64,000 bases of DNA from Carex sylvatica (Eukaryota > Streptophyta > Magnoliopsida > Poales > Cyperaceae): the NCBI GenBank assembly GCA_964058845.1, contig CAXKVR010000337.1, positions 1 through 64,000 of the forward strand. Direction: 5' to 3'. The notes under the pieces were generated by a model. It saw nothing but the letters and a program-made list of their open reading frames with translations. It made no database searches and had not been told where the DNA came from. This document shows positions 11,602 to 24,592 of this stretch, piece by piece (position 1 is the first letter of the stretch; each line of letters opens with the position of its first letter). The position numbers and the translations under genes are program-made.

Positions 11602-12641
11602 TGTTACTCTTAGGGGTACTGCTAATTGCTCTAAAAACTGAAAATAAATGTAATTAAAAGTAAATAGAAGAGTTTAGAGAAATTTGACACGCGAGATGAT
11701 AACGGAGTTCAACAAAACAAAGGCCTACGTCTTCAGGGCTTTGCAACCTCTTCTAGGTGCGTCTTTCTATTACCCAATAGAAAATGATTACAACTTGTGA
11801 ACCATTGAGCCCTTACAATTCAAGCGGGAAGTCAATCGGCCAACTTAAAGAGATGAGAACAAGGTCTCTAAGTTTAAGCTACTCAAGATAAACACTCAAT
11901 AGATCACTCTAACCTAATATAACTTGAGATTAGTGAAATGGGTTTGAGGTTGTTTGAGAAATTTTGAAGTTTTAAGCTCTCACAATAATGGAGTAACTAA
12001 AGCTCTCAGAAAATCGCTTTTAGAATATTAGGGTCGTGAGATACTTTGGGAAGAAAGCCCAAAGCTCTATTTATAGAGACAGCTCTTTAATGAGGTGTTT
12101 GACCTAAAACGTTACCAACATTTTAGTTCAAAATGCGATTTAGGATTTTAATTTTTTGACAGCTTTGAAATCGATCAAAACGTTACTAACAATTATAAAA
12201 CGTTACCAACGATTATAAAATATTACCAACGATTTGACATTGTAAAAACTTGATCAAAATAGAATTTTTTGGAAACATAAATTTAATTAAAACGTTACAA
12301 CGTTTATAAAACGTCTGTAACGTTTGAGATTAAATCCTGTGTTTGATCAAGCTGTCCCTTAGCGATTTCTTATAGGTTAAATCGTTATAACGTTTTACAA
12401 ATATTACCAACGTTTGTATCCTGTTGAAACAACTTTAAACACACTTTATCAAGTTTAAAATATTACAATTTAAAATCTTGATAAGTGTCTTCATGATTTC
12501 TTTAGTTCAAGCAATTCATATTACAATTTCAATTAGCTTGAACCTGCATAACTCTAATAATAGAAGAAATCGTAAAATTCAATAATTGTATGTTTTGCAA
12601 ATTAATCAAATAGACGAAAAAGATTATTGCTACAACCAACA
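11602..12641 (-). repeat. probable solo LTR (copia-like), minus orientation
   Basis: The 1.04-kb segment starts TGTTACTC and ends CCAACA. It has AAAATAA on both sides (11595-11601 and 12641-12647), a palindromic TATA-like CTCTATTTATAGAG near 12070, and the CCTACGTC...GGGCTTTGCAACC phrase often seen in plant copia LTRs. It contains several AAAACGTTACCAACG repeats (about 12100-12420). No coding remnants. The exact TSD is ambiguous. Confidence 0.4.
12100..12420. repeat. AACGTTACCAACG tandem/dispersed motif cluster
   Basis: At least seven variants of AAAACGTTACCAACG(ATTATA) occur with irregular spacing, each containing the palindrome AACGTT or a one-base variant of it. Confidence 0.65.
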
Positions 12642-13730
12642 AAATAAAACTGTTGGATATGATCTACATTATTTTATCTATGCACTTGTAAAAAATTATG
12701 ATATTTCAACTTTGTTTTGATTCTCATCAAGAGTTTATAAAAACGTACTAATGTGGATAATTTCTAGATGTTGATTTTTAAACTAATTGATTAACATAAA
12801 AAGAAAACCAAAATGTGACCAAAAAAATTAAGCACATAGATAAAATAGCATAGTTTTATTTTGAAATTATCATTTAAATTTTGAGTTATTAACGTTTTAA
12901 AAATGGAGGCGTGGTGGAGGCACAAACATGGAGGCATTTGAACCCTCCTCTATATATAAACAAATATATGGTAATATGCAGTATCATACAAACAAGTATG
13001 TGATAATATGCAGCCGAATACGCGATAATAATATGCATCTACATCTGTATATGCGGAACCGTATATATATATGGACCATATAAGGATTCTATGCAAAATC
13101 CAACCACATACGCATATACGGCCGCATAAACCGCATTTTACTACACTAGTATTTGTGATTAAAACTCTTTTTAAATTTATAAAATTCTCATTTTACTCTT
13201 TATTAATAAAAATATGTAGTATGTGTAAGAAAAATATTCAGCATTCTAATTTAGATATATGCAATGATATTTAGGTATACATTCAGGTGTACCACAAGTA
13301 AGAAATAAATTATTAGCCTCCGTAACTGACTAATTAGAAGACTAAATATTTCTCTTAAGCATGTATTTTTATATTTTTAATAAAGAATAAAATAGGTAAT
13401 TTATAAATTTACAATGAGTAAATTTACAATGAGTTTTAATGAAACCGCTATTAATGGAGAATAAGTTTTCAAATTTAGAAGGGTAAATATGATATTATAA
13501 ATTTTAAAGGAGAAAATACATAACTTGGAGCCTAATAATTATTGTATCTGAAAACAAAATAAATTCCAGCCAATCTTATATAATCCGCTTCCGACCGCCC
13601 CTTAGCACACAACCAAGTTATGATTTAACATAGCAAATCAATTAATTCTTTGGCTTCCATGTATTTGGTATTTTATTTTGATCGTTAAATCATTTTGAAA
13701 AGGAAAGGACGACACTCAATTCCACTTCAG

Positions 13731-13926
13731 AGTAGGTCCGATGCCCATTGGACCTACTTTGGTTCGATGGGTGATCTGGCCATCAAAATACATCAAGATT
13801 CGTGCGCTCCGTATTAAAATCCGTATGAGTTTTTATCAATTTCTGTGCGCACAAATCTTAGCGCTAATCATACGGTGATAGAGCTAATTGAACCTAAAAG
13901 TAGGTCCAATGCCCATCGGACCTACT
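13731..13926. mobile_element. MITE with AGTAGGTCC ends
   Basis: The 196-bp element has near-perfect inverted ends of about 30 bp (AGTAGGTCCGATGCCCATT on the left; complement of AATGCCCATCGGACCTACT on the right). Each end is itself nearly palindromic (AGTAGGTCC...GGACCTACT). TSD is not clear. Confidence 0.75.
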
Positions 13927-14133
13927 CCTATCTCCACTAATTCAGTTCTTTACTGTCCATCCATTGTTATGCGAATCGTATACGGCCACGTACAGGAACA
14001 AAAATGTCTCTATCATGCCAAACCGACATAAATTGGTGTAAAGTACTTGGCTCCTTGTACAAAGAGAAAATGTGCTTCTCGCCTTTGTTAAATCGGCTCT
14101 AAACAATAAGGACCATTACATGTACACGTCATG

Positions 14134-14626
14134 CATTGGATTGTTAATTGGTTCGGTTCAGTTTGATTAAAATTAAAATAAATTAGATAAATTGAAATTT
14201 TAATCGGTTTTTAAAAATGCAACCGAATTGAACAAAATAAATTTATTAACTGAATTAAATTTCAGTTTATTCTGTTGAACTGAAATAAAAATGTTAATAA
14301 AAATTATTTTTTTGTTATTTTTGAAATTTTTATAGACTCAAAAGAATTATTTATTTGAATACTAGGATTAGTGATTTTCATACTCAAGGAGAAAGAAAAT
14401 GTTCATGATTAATTTTTTATACGTTCAAAAGAATTGTACTTCTTTTGTCGATTGGTTTGATCTAACTAGTTTTAATTTTTTTTTGAACCCAACCAAATAA
14501 TTAAACCAATTTTTAAAAAAAATGAACCAAATTAATTCATTTAACCGGAAAAATCCAAACTGTTTAATCAAAACCCTCTCAATTCAAATTAAAATCAATT
14601 AAACCGAATTCAATGAACACTCCTAA
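14134..14626. mobile_element. hAT-like non-autonomous element (low-complexity CGGTT type)
   Basis: Left GATTGTTAATTGGTTCGGTT and right complement GGAGTGTTCATTGAATTCGG form imperfect ends. The interior is rich in AACCGAA/TTCGGTT motifs, as in many plant hAT miniature elements. TSD is not resolved. Confidence 0.4.
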
Positions 14627-15339
14627 TTATATATAAAAGCTCATGAAAATATTAAATTATAGAGGTTGGCTACTCTACTTACATAAGCATATGAGGGTAT
14701 ATGCTTATAACTCATTTTTTTCATTTTCAAAATCCAAAAAGTCAATCTGGACCATTAAATGTGATATTTATATTGAAATATGCTTGGAGACCAAATTTTA
14801 TATTTTTATGAATTTTTTTACTATTTATTAAGCCACTTTGAAAATCGATGATCCAACGATGGCTTCTGATTTTACTGTTTTGTTAAGTCACCGTTGGATC
14901 AACGATTTTTAAATTGCCTTTCAATATAGAGATCACATCTAACGGTTCAAATCGATTTTTTGAATTTTAAAATTTAAAATTTGAACCAGTATATAGCACT
15001 TCGGCCGAAATGCTACCAAATACATATTAGTCACACTTTATATATATATATATATATATAAGCATTGTGTTCGTCCTCTTCGGTAGTAATGAGCGCATTA
15101 CAATATGTGTATAATTATTATTAGATTTTAGTCAGCTTATTGAATGTAAAAATTCCTGCAAATTAGGTTTTACGTATAAGGCCTTATCGATTTTACACAT
15201 AAATATATTCAATTGTCTATTTCCGATTAATTGTCTGCTAATAAAAATTCTGACTAGTACGAATGATCACACAAAAAAACTAAAACAAAAAATAAACAGA
15301 ATTAGCCGTAAGTCTAGTAGTAAAATAATACTTTATGTG

Positions 15340-16720
15340 TGGGAGATTGATGTGCGTAAACGTGACTCGGACGAGCTAGTTCGTTTGCCATATATGATAT
15401 TTATTAGACGAGTGTCGATCCGTGAAAAATAAAGATTTAAGATCTTGAACAATTAAATCACAATTCTTCAAAAAGCTAGACAAAATTTGAAATCAAAGAG
15501 TTGTTATTGGATCAGAGATCAAATTTATATTTTACGAAAATTAAAAGTAAATAGAATAGATAAATTAGAGATGTAAATTTTTAGAGCTTTGGCACACTGT
15601 TGTTACTTCAATCTGCTTTGACTCTTATTTTATTTGTTATTGGTTTTCAGTTGTTGCATGTATTAGGGTTTCTAATCCAATTTAGTGACTACGGTTTTCG
15701 CCTAGCAATCACCTTACCAATCAAGACTTTCCGTTAAGGCTTGACTCGATTGGTGTAAGCAGATCTGTGACTACCCCAAAGATCTCAGATTTCACTTAAT
15801 CAGGTCCCTCACCTGGTCATATTGGGTGTCTCCATGGTAAGACACGACAATGCGATATTTGTCTGCAAATGTCGAGACTCTCATGTATACTCTTGTTGAT
15901 CCAATTAATGGTATCTCTAGCTAAGGTCTCCACCACTAATCTTGTATTTTTATTCGCCCTTATCCTGATCTGATTAGCCTAATAGTGACTAACTTTCATA
16001 TGTGGCTATTACAGTGGTGGTCTAGACTAATAAACAAAATCAAGCAAGATTGAACATAAAACGCAAAAACAATCGAACAACAAAAGACTAAACAATAATC
16101 AAATAAAATATATATCAAAGCATCATGAGTAACAAGGTTTACTGCCAACCTAAGAACTATGCTTAGCTGCTGAACGACATGTTTACAAGAGATAAGAGGA
16201 AGATACAACCATACACGAAGTACCCGGCTATTTAGTCTCTACACATTCCTCTCTACTAATCTATCAAATATAAAATACAAAAATGACCTAAGATGAGTTC
16301 TCTTCAGTCCAGAGGTCTTTTATTAGAGTGAGGGGGTGCCTAAAGATGAGTGGAGTCTAAGTTATCTGATCTGGATACAACTGGCGCAGTTATTCACCAA
16401 AGAGCGCCTTGGTTACGAACCGTATAGGGTCATACGGCATGTACCCATAGAGTGTCGCTGCTGGATTTAGCTATTTCCTGGTCCGTACTGGGCTCTGATT
16501 CATCATATGAGGTCATACGGCCCCCGTAACAGAGCTTTAAAATTGATGTTGCGCTTTTCCAATCGATCCGATTCTTGCTTTATATGATTTAAAATAGCCC
16601 AAAACATGGTTCCTGCACTGAAACGCAAACTTGAGCAATAGTAACCTGTTTCAATTAATAATTAAACATAAATGTGAGAAAACAAGATAAAATCTAAGTC
16701 AAAATTATACGTAATTTACT
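15340..16720 (-). repeat. probable LTR-retrotransposon debris
   Basis: No protein can be recovered. The low-complexity A-rich strings (ACAACAAAAGACTAAACAA and similar), a GGTCATACGGC phrase occurring twice (16429, 16513) and the overall composition resemble LTR or untranslated regions of Ty3-type (Tat-like) elements read from the minus strand. The family call is tentative. Confidence 0.3.
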
Positions 16721-17120
16721 AACAAAATTAGCTTGATCAGAGATCGCATTGTGTGGAAGATCACAGGTTCAAAATTTAAAATAAACAATTTTTTATAAAT
16801 ATTAAATAGTTGAATGACTTAACATCCAACCTTTATTTATTTTATTTTTTTAAAAGCAAAGAGCATATGAAAAACAAAATTTAATTCATCGATCAGAATC
16901 TCATTATTTGTTGGAATGGACTTGAAAGCTCAGGGTCGGATGTAGCATGTTACGGGGTAGGACAACTGCTCCAAAATTAATGTAAATGAACTGAATTTTG
17001 AACTTTTGTTCTACTCTAAAAAATGATATTGCCTTACCATACACATGTGAGCTCAACAATCCAATTTATTTAAATAGTCCAACAAATTAAATAGATAACT
17101 CAACAATCAAATATATTTTA

Positions 17121-17484
17121 GGAGGAGAGATCTGATTATCATAATTTTGAGTTAGCACAACTATTTTTTAAATTTTCAAATTCTAATTCGTCGACCCAAA
17201 TCATTCAACATGATCTCCACAATAAAATGTGCTTCCAGATCAAATTTATATATTTTTTAATTTTTTTACTATTTATTAAGATGGGTACAAGATTCAATGG
17301 TCTGAATTTGACTAGTTTTTGTAAAATACTTAATAAATGGTAAAAAAATTTAAAAAAAATGTAAAATTTGATCTTCAAGCACATTTTATTGTGGAGATCA
17401 CGTTGAACGATTTGGACCAACAATTTAAACTTTGAAAATGTAGAAAATTATTGTGGTAACTTTGTGGTAATTGAATATCTTCTC
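17121..17484. mobile_element. foldback MITE, second copy of the 11100 family
   Basis: It keeps the same order of segments as 11100-11490: ...CATGATCTCCACAATAAAATG, TATTTATTAAGATGGGTACAA, ATTCAATGGTCTGAATTTGA, then inverted CACATTTTATTGTGGAGATC. Ends are GGAGGAGAGATC and GATATCTTCTC. It lacks the AT-repeat flanks of the first copy. Confidence 0.7.
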
Positions 17485-18100
17485 ATATTTTAGATAGCCT
17501 AACAATTTAAAGCATAGTTCGACCCCAACAAATTAAATAGATAGTCTTCATTTTTATCATATTGTATCTAGTATATAATTATCTAATAAATTAAATTCAA
17601 TTAACTATTTAAATCTAACTCGATAATTTTTTACACTATCCAATGAAAATCTTGCATCCGCAGTTCCTGCTTGAGAGCATGATTATCTTACGAATAATTA
17701 AACAAAACATCTACGACAATTTCACTCCCGAATGTTACGCTAATGCTTTTGATTTTTTTATCTTTTTTTTTATGGACACCTTGATAAAGAATAACAATAA
17801 ACAAATTTTGTCTGAAGGAAAATGCGTAATTATATTGCACGAGTAATTATTATTTTTACATGTAACCGCATTTTCCTCACCTAGTATTCCCATAAGAAAG
17901 AATATATGTTCTTTTATAATACATGAACAATACTGATTTGAAGGGAAAACGTTAATTTTCATTTTAATTTCCTAAATAGTGGATTAGATTATAGCTTCGT
18001 ATAAGTTAAAAATCAGCTTTTAATCTAATGATAAATACAATATTTTTTATGTCGAAAATCACAAGTTTAAAATTTGAATATTTCTTTTTATAAATTTTAA

Positions 18101-18512
18101 ATGAGTTTGGCTAGTATAACATCAGTGTCATTTCAACCAATATAACACCAACTCTAAAACCTATCAAATCGACTTCAAACGGTAAATCCAAATCGTTCAA
18201 ACCGATTTACATTATTTGTGATGCATTTACATACAAAAATTTTATATTTTCGAGTTATTTTAGTATCAAATCAAGCGGTAAAAATATTAAAAAATTAATG
18301 TATTAAAATTAACTTAAAATCTCACATATTTGACCGCTTGACCTAATACTAAATAAATTCAAAAAGTTATAAATTTTGCATGTAAACGCACAACTAATGA
18401 AGTAGATCGGTTTGAACGGTTTGGATTTATAGTTGAAATGACACTGATTTATGGTTTAGAGTTGGTGTTATATAGGTTGAAATGACACTGGTGTTATACT
18501 AGCCAAACTCAT
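18101..18512. mobile_element. 412-bp MITE with ATGAGTTTGGCTAG ends
   Basis: Terminal inverted repeats ATGAGTTTGGCTAGTATAAC and GTTATACTAGCCAAACTCAT are perfect over 20 bp and continue imperfectly through (C/G)AGTGTCATTTCAACC into the centre. TTTAA is duplicated on both sides (18096-18100, 18513-18517). No ORF. The well-preserved ends suggest recent insertion. Confidence 0.85.
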
Positions 18513-18652
18513 TTTAAATAGTTGAATGAACATCTTATCTTTACTTAAAGAAAAAATGGTCCAAGTTTGAATGCATATCCTTCGCAAAATTTGAAAAAAT
18601 TTGACATACTTTCGAAATATGTCTGTACATATCTATACTTTATACCAAGCAA

Positions 18653-18830
18653 GATATCCTCTGCAGAGCTGTGCAGAGTTTTTAATCTGGTCCATTCGTT
18701 TTAATCGGACGAACTATATTAGAGGGAACCTAAATTTTGAATTCTGATCTGATCCATCCGATTAAAATGAACGAACAAGATTAAAAGCTCTGCAGCTAAA
18801 AATTCCGCAGAGAATAGCAATTCAGCAAGG
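18653..18830. mobile_element. MITE-like inverted repeat with CTCTGCAGAG ends
   Basis: Left TATCCTCTGCAGAGCTG...GTTTTTAATCTGGTCC mirrors right GATTAAAAGCTCTGCAG...CCGCAGAGAATA. The AGCAAG words outside both ends may be a decayed TSD. The left end resembles the GTATCCTCTG family at 4.2-6.0 kb. Confidence 0.6.
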
Positions 18831-19329
18831 TGGTCCCTTTAATGCCCTCATATTTTCAATGTCAGCAATAGTACGAATTTTGGTAGTTAGCTAGTAACAG
18901 GATTACATGCAGGACCCCTGATTATGACAAATTAAACTGAGTATCTTTATATTTGGTAATGTGAATTTCTTTTAAATAAAGTGTATTGTGGTGGTATTTC
19001 AAGCCGCTCAGCCGTTTTTAATATTTATGAAGATATTCTATTCGGATTTTAAATATGCAACCTCTCACACAAATATTATTATTTTTGTCACTATACTAAA
19101 TACTAATTATCTGTAGTATGTAGTATTGTTATTGTTTATTTCAAAATCGTTCAGCAAAAGTCAGAGCATTACAACGGATTGTTTTAATTAGCTTTCGATC
19201 CACAACGGATTGTTTTAGAAGAGAAAAGGTTTCTATTAATTAACCTTTGTCCACCATTTGTCCACAGAACCTTATCTACTCCCGTTTAATTAATTTTAAT
19301 AGACTCGGTCCCCACATTTCAACATAAAT

Positions 19330-20360
19330 TCAAAACCTTCCCATATTTTGCATATTTAAATTTCCTTCCCGATCGTCTCTTTCCCCACATACCATACGAT
19401 TATAAACTTTCCAAAATATGTCTTCTCTCTCTCTCTCTCTCTCTCTCGATCTCTTCTCTTCTGCTTCGGCCGCGATGGTCGTGATGACCACGATGGCAGC
19501 GGTGGCAGCGACGATGCAGCGACGACAGCGATCTAGTGGAGAGAGACGGCTACGACGACACTTTCTTCTCACCGACGGAATTCTCCGGCATCTCTCTTAG
19601 ATTTTAATGGAGAGAGACGATCTAAGAGAGACGGTCTGGAGAAGCGATCTAGTGGATATAAGAAGATATAGGAGATGATATGAGATAATTTCGATATAGA
19701 ATTTCGATATGGAGGAGATATGAGGAGATGATTTGAGATATGGAGGAGATATGAGGAGATATGAGGAGATGATCTGAGAGATGCGACATGGATGAGAGAT
19801 GATAGAGAGGTGATAGTATTGATATGTTAATTTTACAGTATTTTTACGTTAATTTTATAGCATTCATCTTATAATTTTACAGTATTCATCCTGTGAAAAT
19901 CTAGAGTATTGATCTGTTAATTTTATAGTATTCATCTTGTAATTTTACAGTATTCATATTGTAATTTTACAGTATTCATCTTGTGGAAATCTGGAGAAAA
20001 GAGATGATATAGAGGTGATATGGAGTATTGATCTTGTAAATTTTTGTAAGATGTGTTATATAAGTTACAGCATTGAGTTAGTAATTTTACAGAATTGACG
20101 CAAGTCAAATGAAAGTTTTTCTGAATGTTTGAAAATGACAATTACATTTTTATATTATTTGTTGCGTAAGTTATAACATGGAGTTAGTAATTTTACATGA
20201 TTGACGTAAGTCTAATGACAGTGTTTCTGGATGGTTGAAAATAATAATTACGTTTTTATAATATTTGTTACATAAGTTACAACATTGATTTAGCAATTTT
20301 ACAGGATTGGCGCAAGTTAATTTTACAGTATTGATTTTGCAGTATTGAAATTTACAGTGA
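19330..20360. repeat. low-complexity region: (CT)n, GATATGAGGA repeats and TTTTACAGTATT minisatellite
   Basis: In order there are a (TC)n run at 19424-19448, a GC-rich CGACGATGCAGCGACGAC segment (19480-19570), a cluster of GATATGGAGGAGATATGAGG units (19650-19800), and at 19820-20340 many irregular copies of TAATTTTACAGTATTCATCT. Short open frames here are by-products of repetition; no gene is claimed. Confidence 0.65.
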
Positions 20361-20761
20361 GAGTCTGAAGGAAAAAAATTAAAAAATTAAAAAAAAATTA
20401 AAAATTTATAATATTGTGGAAAAAATATTTTTGAGTTTTATTTTGAAAAAAAATGTCATTTGTAGATATTTTCCGAGTTTATAATGTTCTATAAGTTTTT
20501 ATAAAATTGTCATTAATCGCAAATAACTTTCATTAATAAAAGTACAGTTAGTTGTCAAGTGGTCCCACACGAAGTACATAGTTTGCCAAGTTGGCCAAGC
20601 TGCAAACCGTTAATGAAAGTTTCTGGATGTTTGAAATTTTTGATTACATTTTTTATAAGATTGTTTTTATAAGTTACAGCATTGAATTATTAAATTTACA
20701 AGATTCGCACAGGTCAAATGACAGTTTTTCTGTGAACAAATGATGGACAAATGTCTGTAGA

Positions 20762-20830
20762 CAATTAGACACTTCCTAAATTCTTCTCACCACTTCGTAA
20801 TCTCTACGAAGATTTATATAAAAAAAATGC
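20762..20830 (+). mobile_element. SINE 3'-end remnant
   Basis: CTCACCACTTCGTAATCTC, then TACGAAG and an A-run, matches the 3' part of the SINE at 4408-4522 (CTCACGACTTCATAGCTTC, TGCGAAGG). No TSD was identified. Confidence 0.4.
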
Positions 20831-21779
20831 CACAATTTTTATGTGTGAGTTGATGGAAACTAAAGAAACTAAGGATGGGCATTTGCTTTAGTTTCCGGAT
20901 TTTTAAGTGGATTTTTCAAAGGATTTTAATAAAATTATAGCGGTGGATTCTTATATCGAAATAAACTAATAATTATACTTGTCATATAAATATAAATTTT
21001 ATAAATGACCAATAATATTTATGGTGCACTTATTAAATATTTTTAATATCTTCTTTTATTAAATTGTTCGAATTAAAAATAAGAAATGAGTGTGCAGACA
21101 AAGCTTTAGAAAGACAAATATTGTATTGTACAACCAAAATTACCATTTATGATCTTTTAAAGGGAAGGTGTATATACTAACAATTGAAATTTTACAATTA
21201 TAATAATTGAGAAAAAAAATCAAAAATAAGAAAATTAATGAATTTGGTGCAATTTTAGAACTTTTTAGTCATCCATCGAGTATTATAAAAAGAATCGTTA
21301 ATTTTCCGATCGAATTGCTTGATTGGCAACCATTTAAATTTCAAATTGTTTGAGATCTAATACGCAAGTTATTTAACTATCAGTAACACACTCTGTCACA
21401 GTTATTTATTGAATAAGAAATTTAAAACCAAACCTCCCTTTCTTTGTTATTCCTAAACTTTTATAGCTAAATTTTCGTAATAAGATAGAAAAGTTAAAAG
21501 ACTAAATTGTTTTATGAAATACTCTCTTTACTTTTAAAAAAAGATAATATCTTAATTTATAAATCATTTGTTATCCGAGAGAGTTTCTTGATTGCCGCGA
21601 ACATCAGTAAATGAAGTATAACCCTCTGAAGGACAAAATTACAATTCATAAAACATCGGTAACATATATAAAACTCTCTTAAAAGAACGAATATTATTTT
21701 TTATTCCTTCCTCAGGCTCAGCGGGACACTTCATCTATTTTAAAATTCGTGCTTAAACGAATCTTAAAATCCTTCTGAA

Positions 21780-22985
21780 AAAAGCTGGATTTTTTTTATA
21801 AACCATAATTAATAAATGGAAAATTATGGAACCAACATGATTGCTTTTTTTTTTGAAAAATCATAAGGACCGAATAGTCCATTCGATCTTCAAAATTGTC
21901 TTTTTCTCAAACTGAATGGCTCATTCGATCTCATCATTTTTTTTCAGTTTTCACAAAGATCCATGTGACCGATGGTGTAAGAATATTTTTTTTCCCAGAC
22001 CGAATTAGCCATTCGGTCTTGGATTTTTTTTTTATTATTATCCCCCATACCGAATTGACCATTCGGTCTTGATTTTTTTTTTAAAATCACAAGTTTCTGT
22101 CTGCACGAAAACATTTTATTTTTGTTGGTGCTAATTTTCTAAATATATTGCAGTAGTATTATCAATTTTGAATAATTGATATTTCTTTGTTTAGAAAATA
22201 TTTTTTTATTTACATGTGTTAACAAGTTGTCAGAGTAATGTGTTCAAATACTTAGTGACAAATAAATTATTCGGGTTCGGTTTGATAGATTAAAAATTTG
22301 TAATTAATTATTCGGATTCAGTTTGATAGATTAAAAATTTATAATTTGAAAATAATTCGAATTTAATTCAGAAATAATTTTGTCTCACAAGAAAGTAAAA
22401 TATTTATTCGTAAATAAATGTAAATTATTTACGAATAAAATATGAATTACGTCAATGTATAAACATAGATAGTTTAACAACCAGCTCTTAATGTTTGAAT
22501 TACATCAATTTAAATGAAGATCACTTTCTTTTACCTCATTTTATTTGAATTATTAATTATCTTAATTAAAACACATCTACATATGAATTAAGACAACTAA
22601 ATAACAACCTTATAAAATGAATTAAAATTAGTTTGTATTATATAATAAAATAGTCTCAAGTTAACCAATAAATACTAATAACCAACTAGAGAAAATGGAG
22701 AGGATAAAATGGAGAGCTGCTGCGGGAAAAAATAACCCATTCACAAGACTAAATGGCCATTTCGGTCTGTGGAAAAAATGTGTTATTTGGATCTTTTATG
22801 GCGGCATCCATGAAAAACTGGAAAAAAATGAAAAAAAAATTGGTGAGACTGAATGGGCCATTTGGTCTGAAAAAAAATAATTCTGAAGACCAAATGAGAT
22901 ATTCAGTCATGGTTTTTCAAAAAAAAAAAAAAAAAAAGCAATCATGTTAGTTCTGTAATTTTCTATTTATAGAAAAAAAAATTCA
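21780..22985. repeat. 1.2-kb long inverted repeat with ACCGAAT..ATTCGGT modules (foldback element C)
   Basis: The left arm (about 21820-22090) and right arm (about 22700-22985) pair: AACCAACATGATTGC on the left mirrors GCAATCATGTTAGTT on the right. Each arm carries three to four near-palindromic modules like ACCGAATTAGCCATTCGGT spaced 60-90 bp apart. The central 600 bp is AT-rich and non-coding. Confidence 0.7.
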
Positions 22986-24592
22986 AAAAGCAACGTCCGT
23001 GAAGGATTCAAAGAGCAGCAGATGTGGTTCCTTGTATGAAACGTAGGGATGGAAATTTATAATGTGTGTATCACATCATAATTAATTTAATTTTTTACAC
23101 GAGGTATTATGTTGTGATTAAAATTGTAAAAAAAAAATTGAACATGTTACGCAAATAGTCATGACAGTTTAGTCACGTTTGATCACACTAGTTACATTTT
23201 GTTATACCTAATTATGTTTCTTGATGTGATCAAACTAATTTACGTTGTGTTATTTACTTTTTTTCAAATAATGATCTCGCCACGTGACAAGACAAAATAT
23301 GAGAGTCACAAAACACGACCGCTACACTTGCCGTGTCAAGGCAGTGGTGTGTTTGGTCACCTCGATGTGACTGTTTTATATCTCTAATTAAACCGTTTGT
23401 TTTTCACCTCTCGTTATCTACGGTCTGTTGGTAAATTGGTAGTAGTATCCCATCTGTTACTATTTTTAGACGTTTCAAAGGTATACTATGCTTGGAATAT
23501 TCCTTGGTAATATGCAAAAAATAAAGAATATTCCATGGTTATCTGATCCATATACACAGTAGTAAAAGTACTACAGCACAGCACTAGCTGAATGACCTCA
23601 CAATTACATTAATAATTTGATTATTGTGCGGCAGCGGGTGAAAACAGAAATTGAAATACGTGCCACAACCACAAATCACTAAAAGTTTCAAATGAATTGT
23701 CAATCAATGTGAGCGCCTTGTTTATGAATTCTATGATGGTGATGCTGTTTTTATATGACATCTATTCACTTTTGATAACGGTAACGACTTTCAAACAGCG
23801 AAGGGAATAATTGTTTGCCTTTATATCATAATTTATGCTATAAATTTACATCAAATTAGAAAACTTTAAAAGTAGAAACTAAGCTTATAATCGCTGGTGT
23901 CAAACTCATAGGTTACTTGTTTGACTATCGATATTGTATAACACTAAGTATCATCTGATATTTTATAAAATAATGCTAAGTAGTCAACATCACACTATAC
24001 GAATTTAAAAGTTTAAAATTTAATTTTACAGCTCTAAAGTTTATTAGAGAATATATTATCAACAAATTATAGTCAAGTAATTTTGATATTTACGTCGTCA
24101 TATTTATATTGTAATTTGATTGTTTTGTTTTTAAAAAAGAAGTCCAAGCCTAAATTTTTGATGTCCTATATTCTACCGACTTGTTTGGTCAACTTATTGT
24201 CTCGTTGGAGACCTCTTGCCTTTGATGAGGATTTTCTAACCACCTGTTTTTTTACTACATGATTTTCACTATTAAATATATTTGTCTATCTGTATTTCAT
24301 AATAGAGGCATCTATATTTCTATGTTAAAGAGAAGTCATGTGATAAATATTATTTGTTGATTTTTGCTGTCTAGTAATTTGTAAATTTTCATGTGAGCAC
24401 CTTGTAAAACTTCAACATTTATATCCCTCAGTACATGAAATATTATAAATACATCTTTAAAGTACTAAATGATGCATATGTCTATAAGAAACAAATGAAA
24501 TATTATGAAGATCTCTCTACCTTTGGACTTCATCCCCGTTTAAAAAGAAAGAAAAATTGGATTTCCATGTTAACTTGATGTCAATTAGCTGT
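22986..24592. other. AT-rich intergenic stretch, nothing recognised
   Basis: No plausible exon, TIR pair or RNA gene was found on either strand. Confidence 0.5.

Larger units (their letters stand above)
11509..12950. mobile_element. 1.4-kb TIR element with GAGGAGGGTT ends, interrupted by an LTR-like insert
   Basis: Ends GAGGAGGGTTACCTCCA and (complement) GAGGAGGGTTCAAATGCCTCC form terminal inverted repeats of about 75 bp that extend into AATAACTCAAAATTT. TATATATA lies outside both ends. The interior is largely the solo-LTR-like segment 11602-12641. The terminal 8-10 bp match the foldback MITE next door, suggesting one superfamily. Confidence 0.6.

Noticed and set aside
19330..19600. Arg/Ser-rich ORFs on both strands
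   Set aside because: Low-complexity (CT)n and CGACGATG repeats; no domain or splice context.
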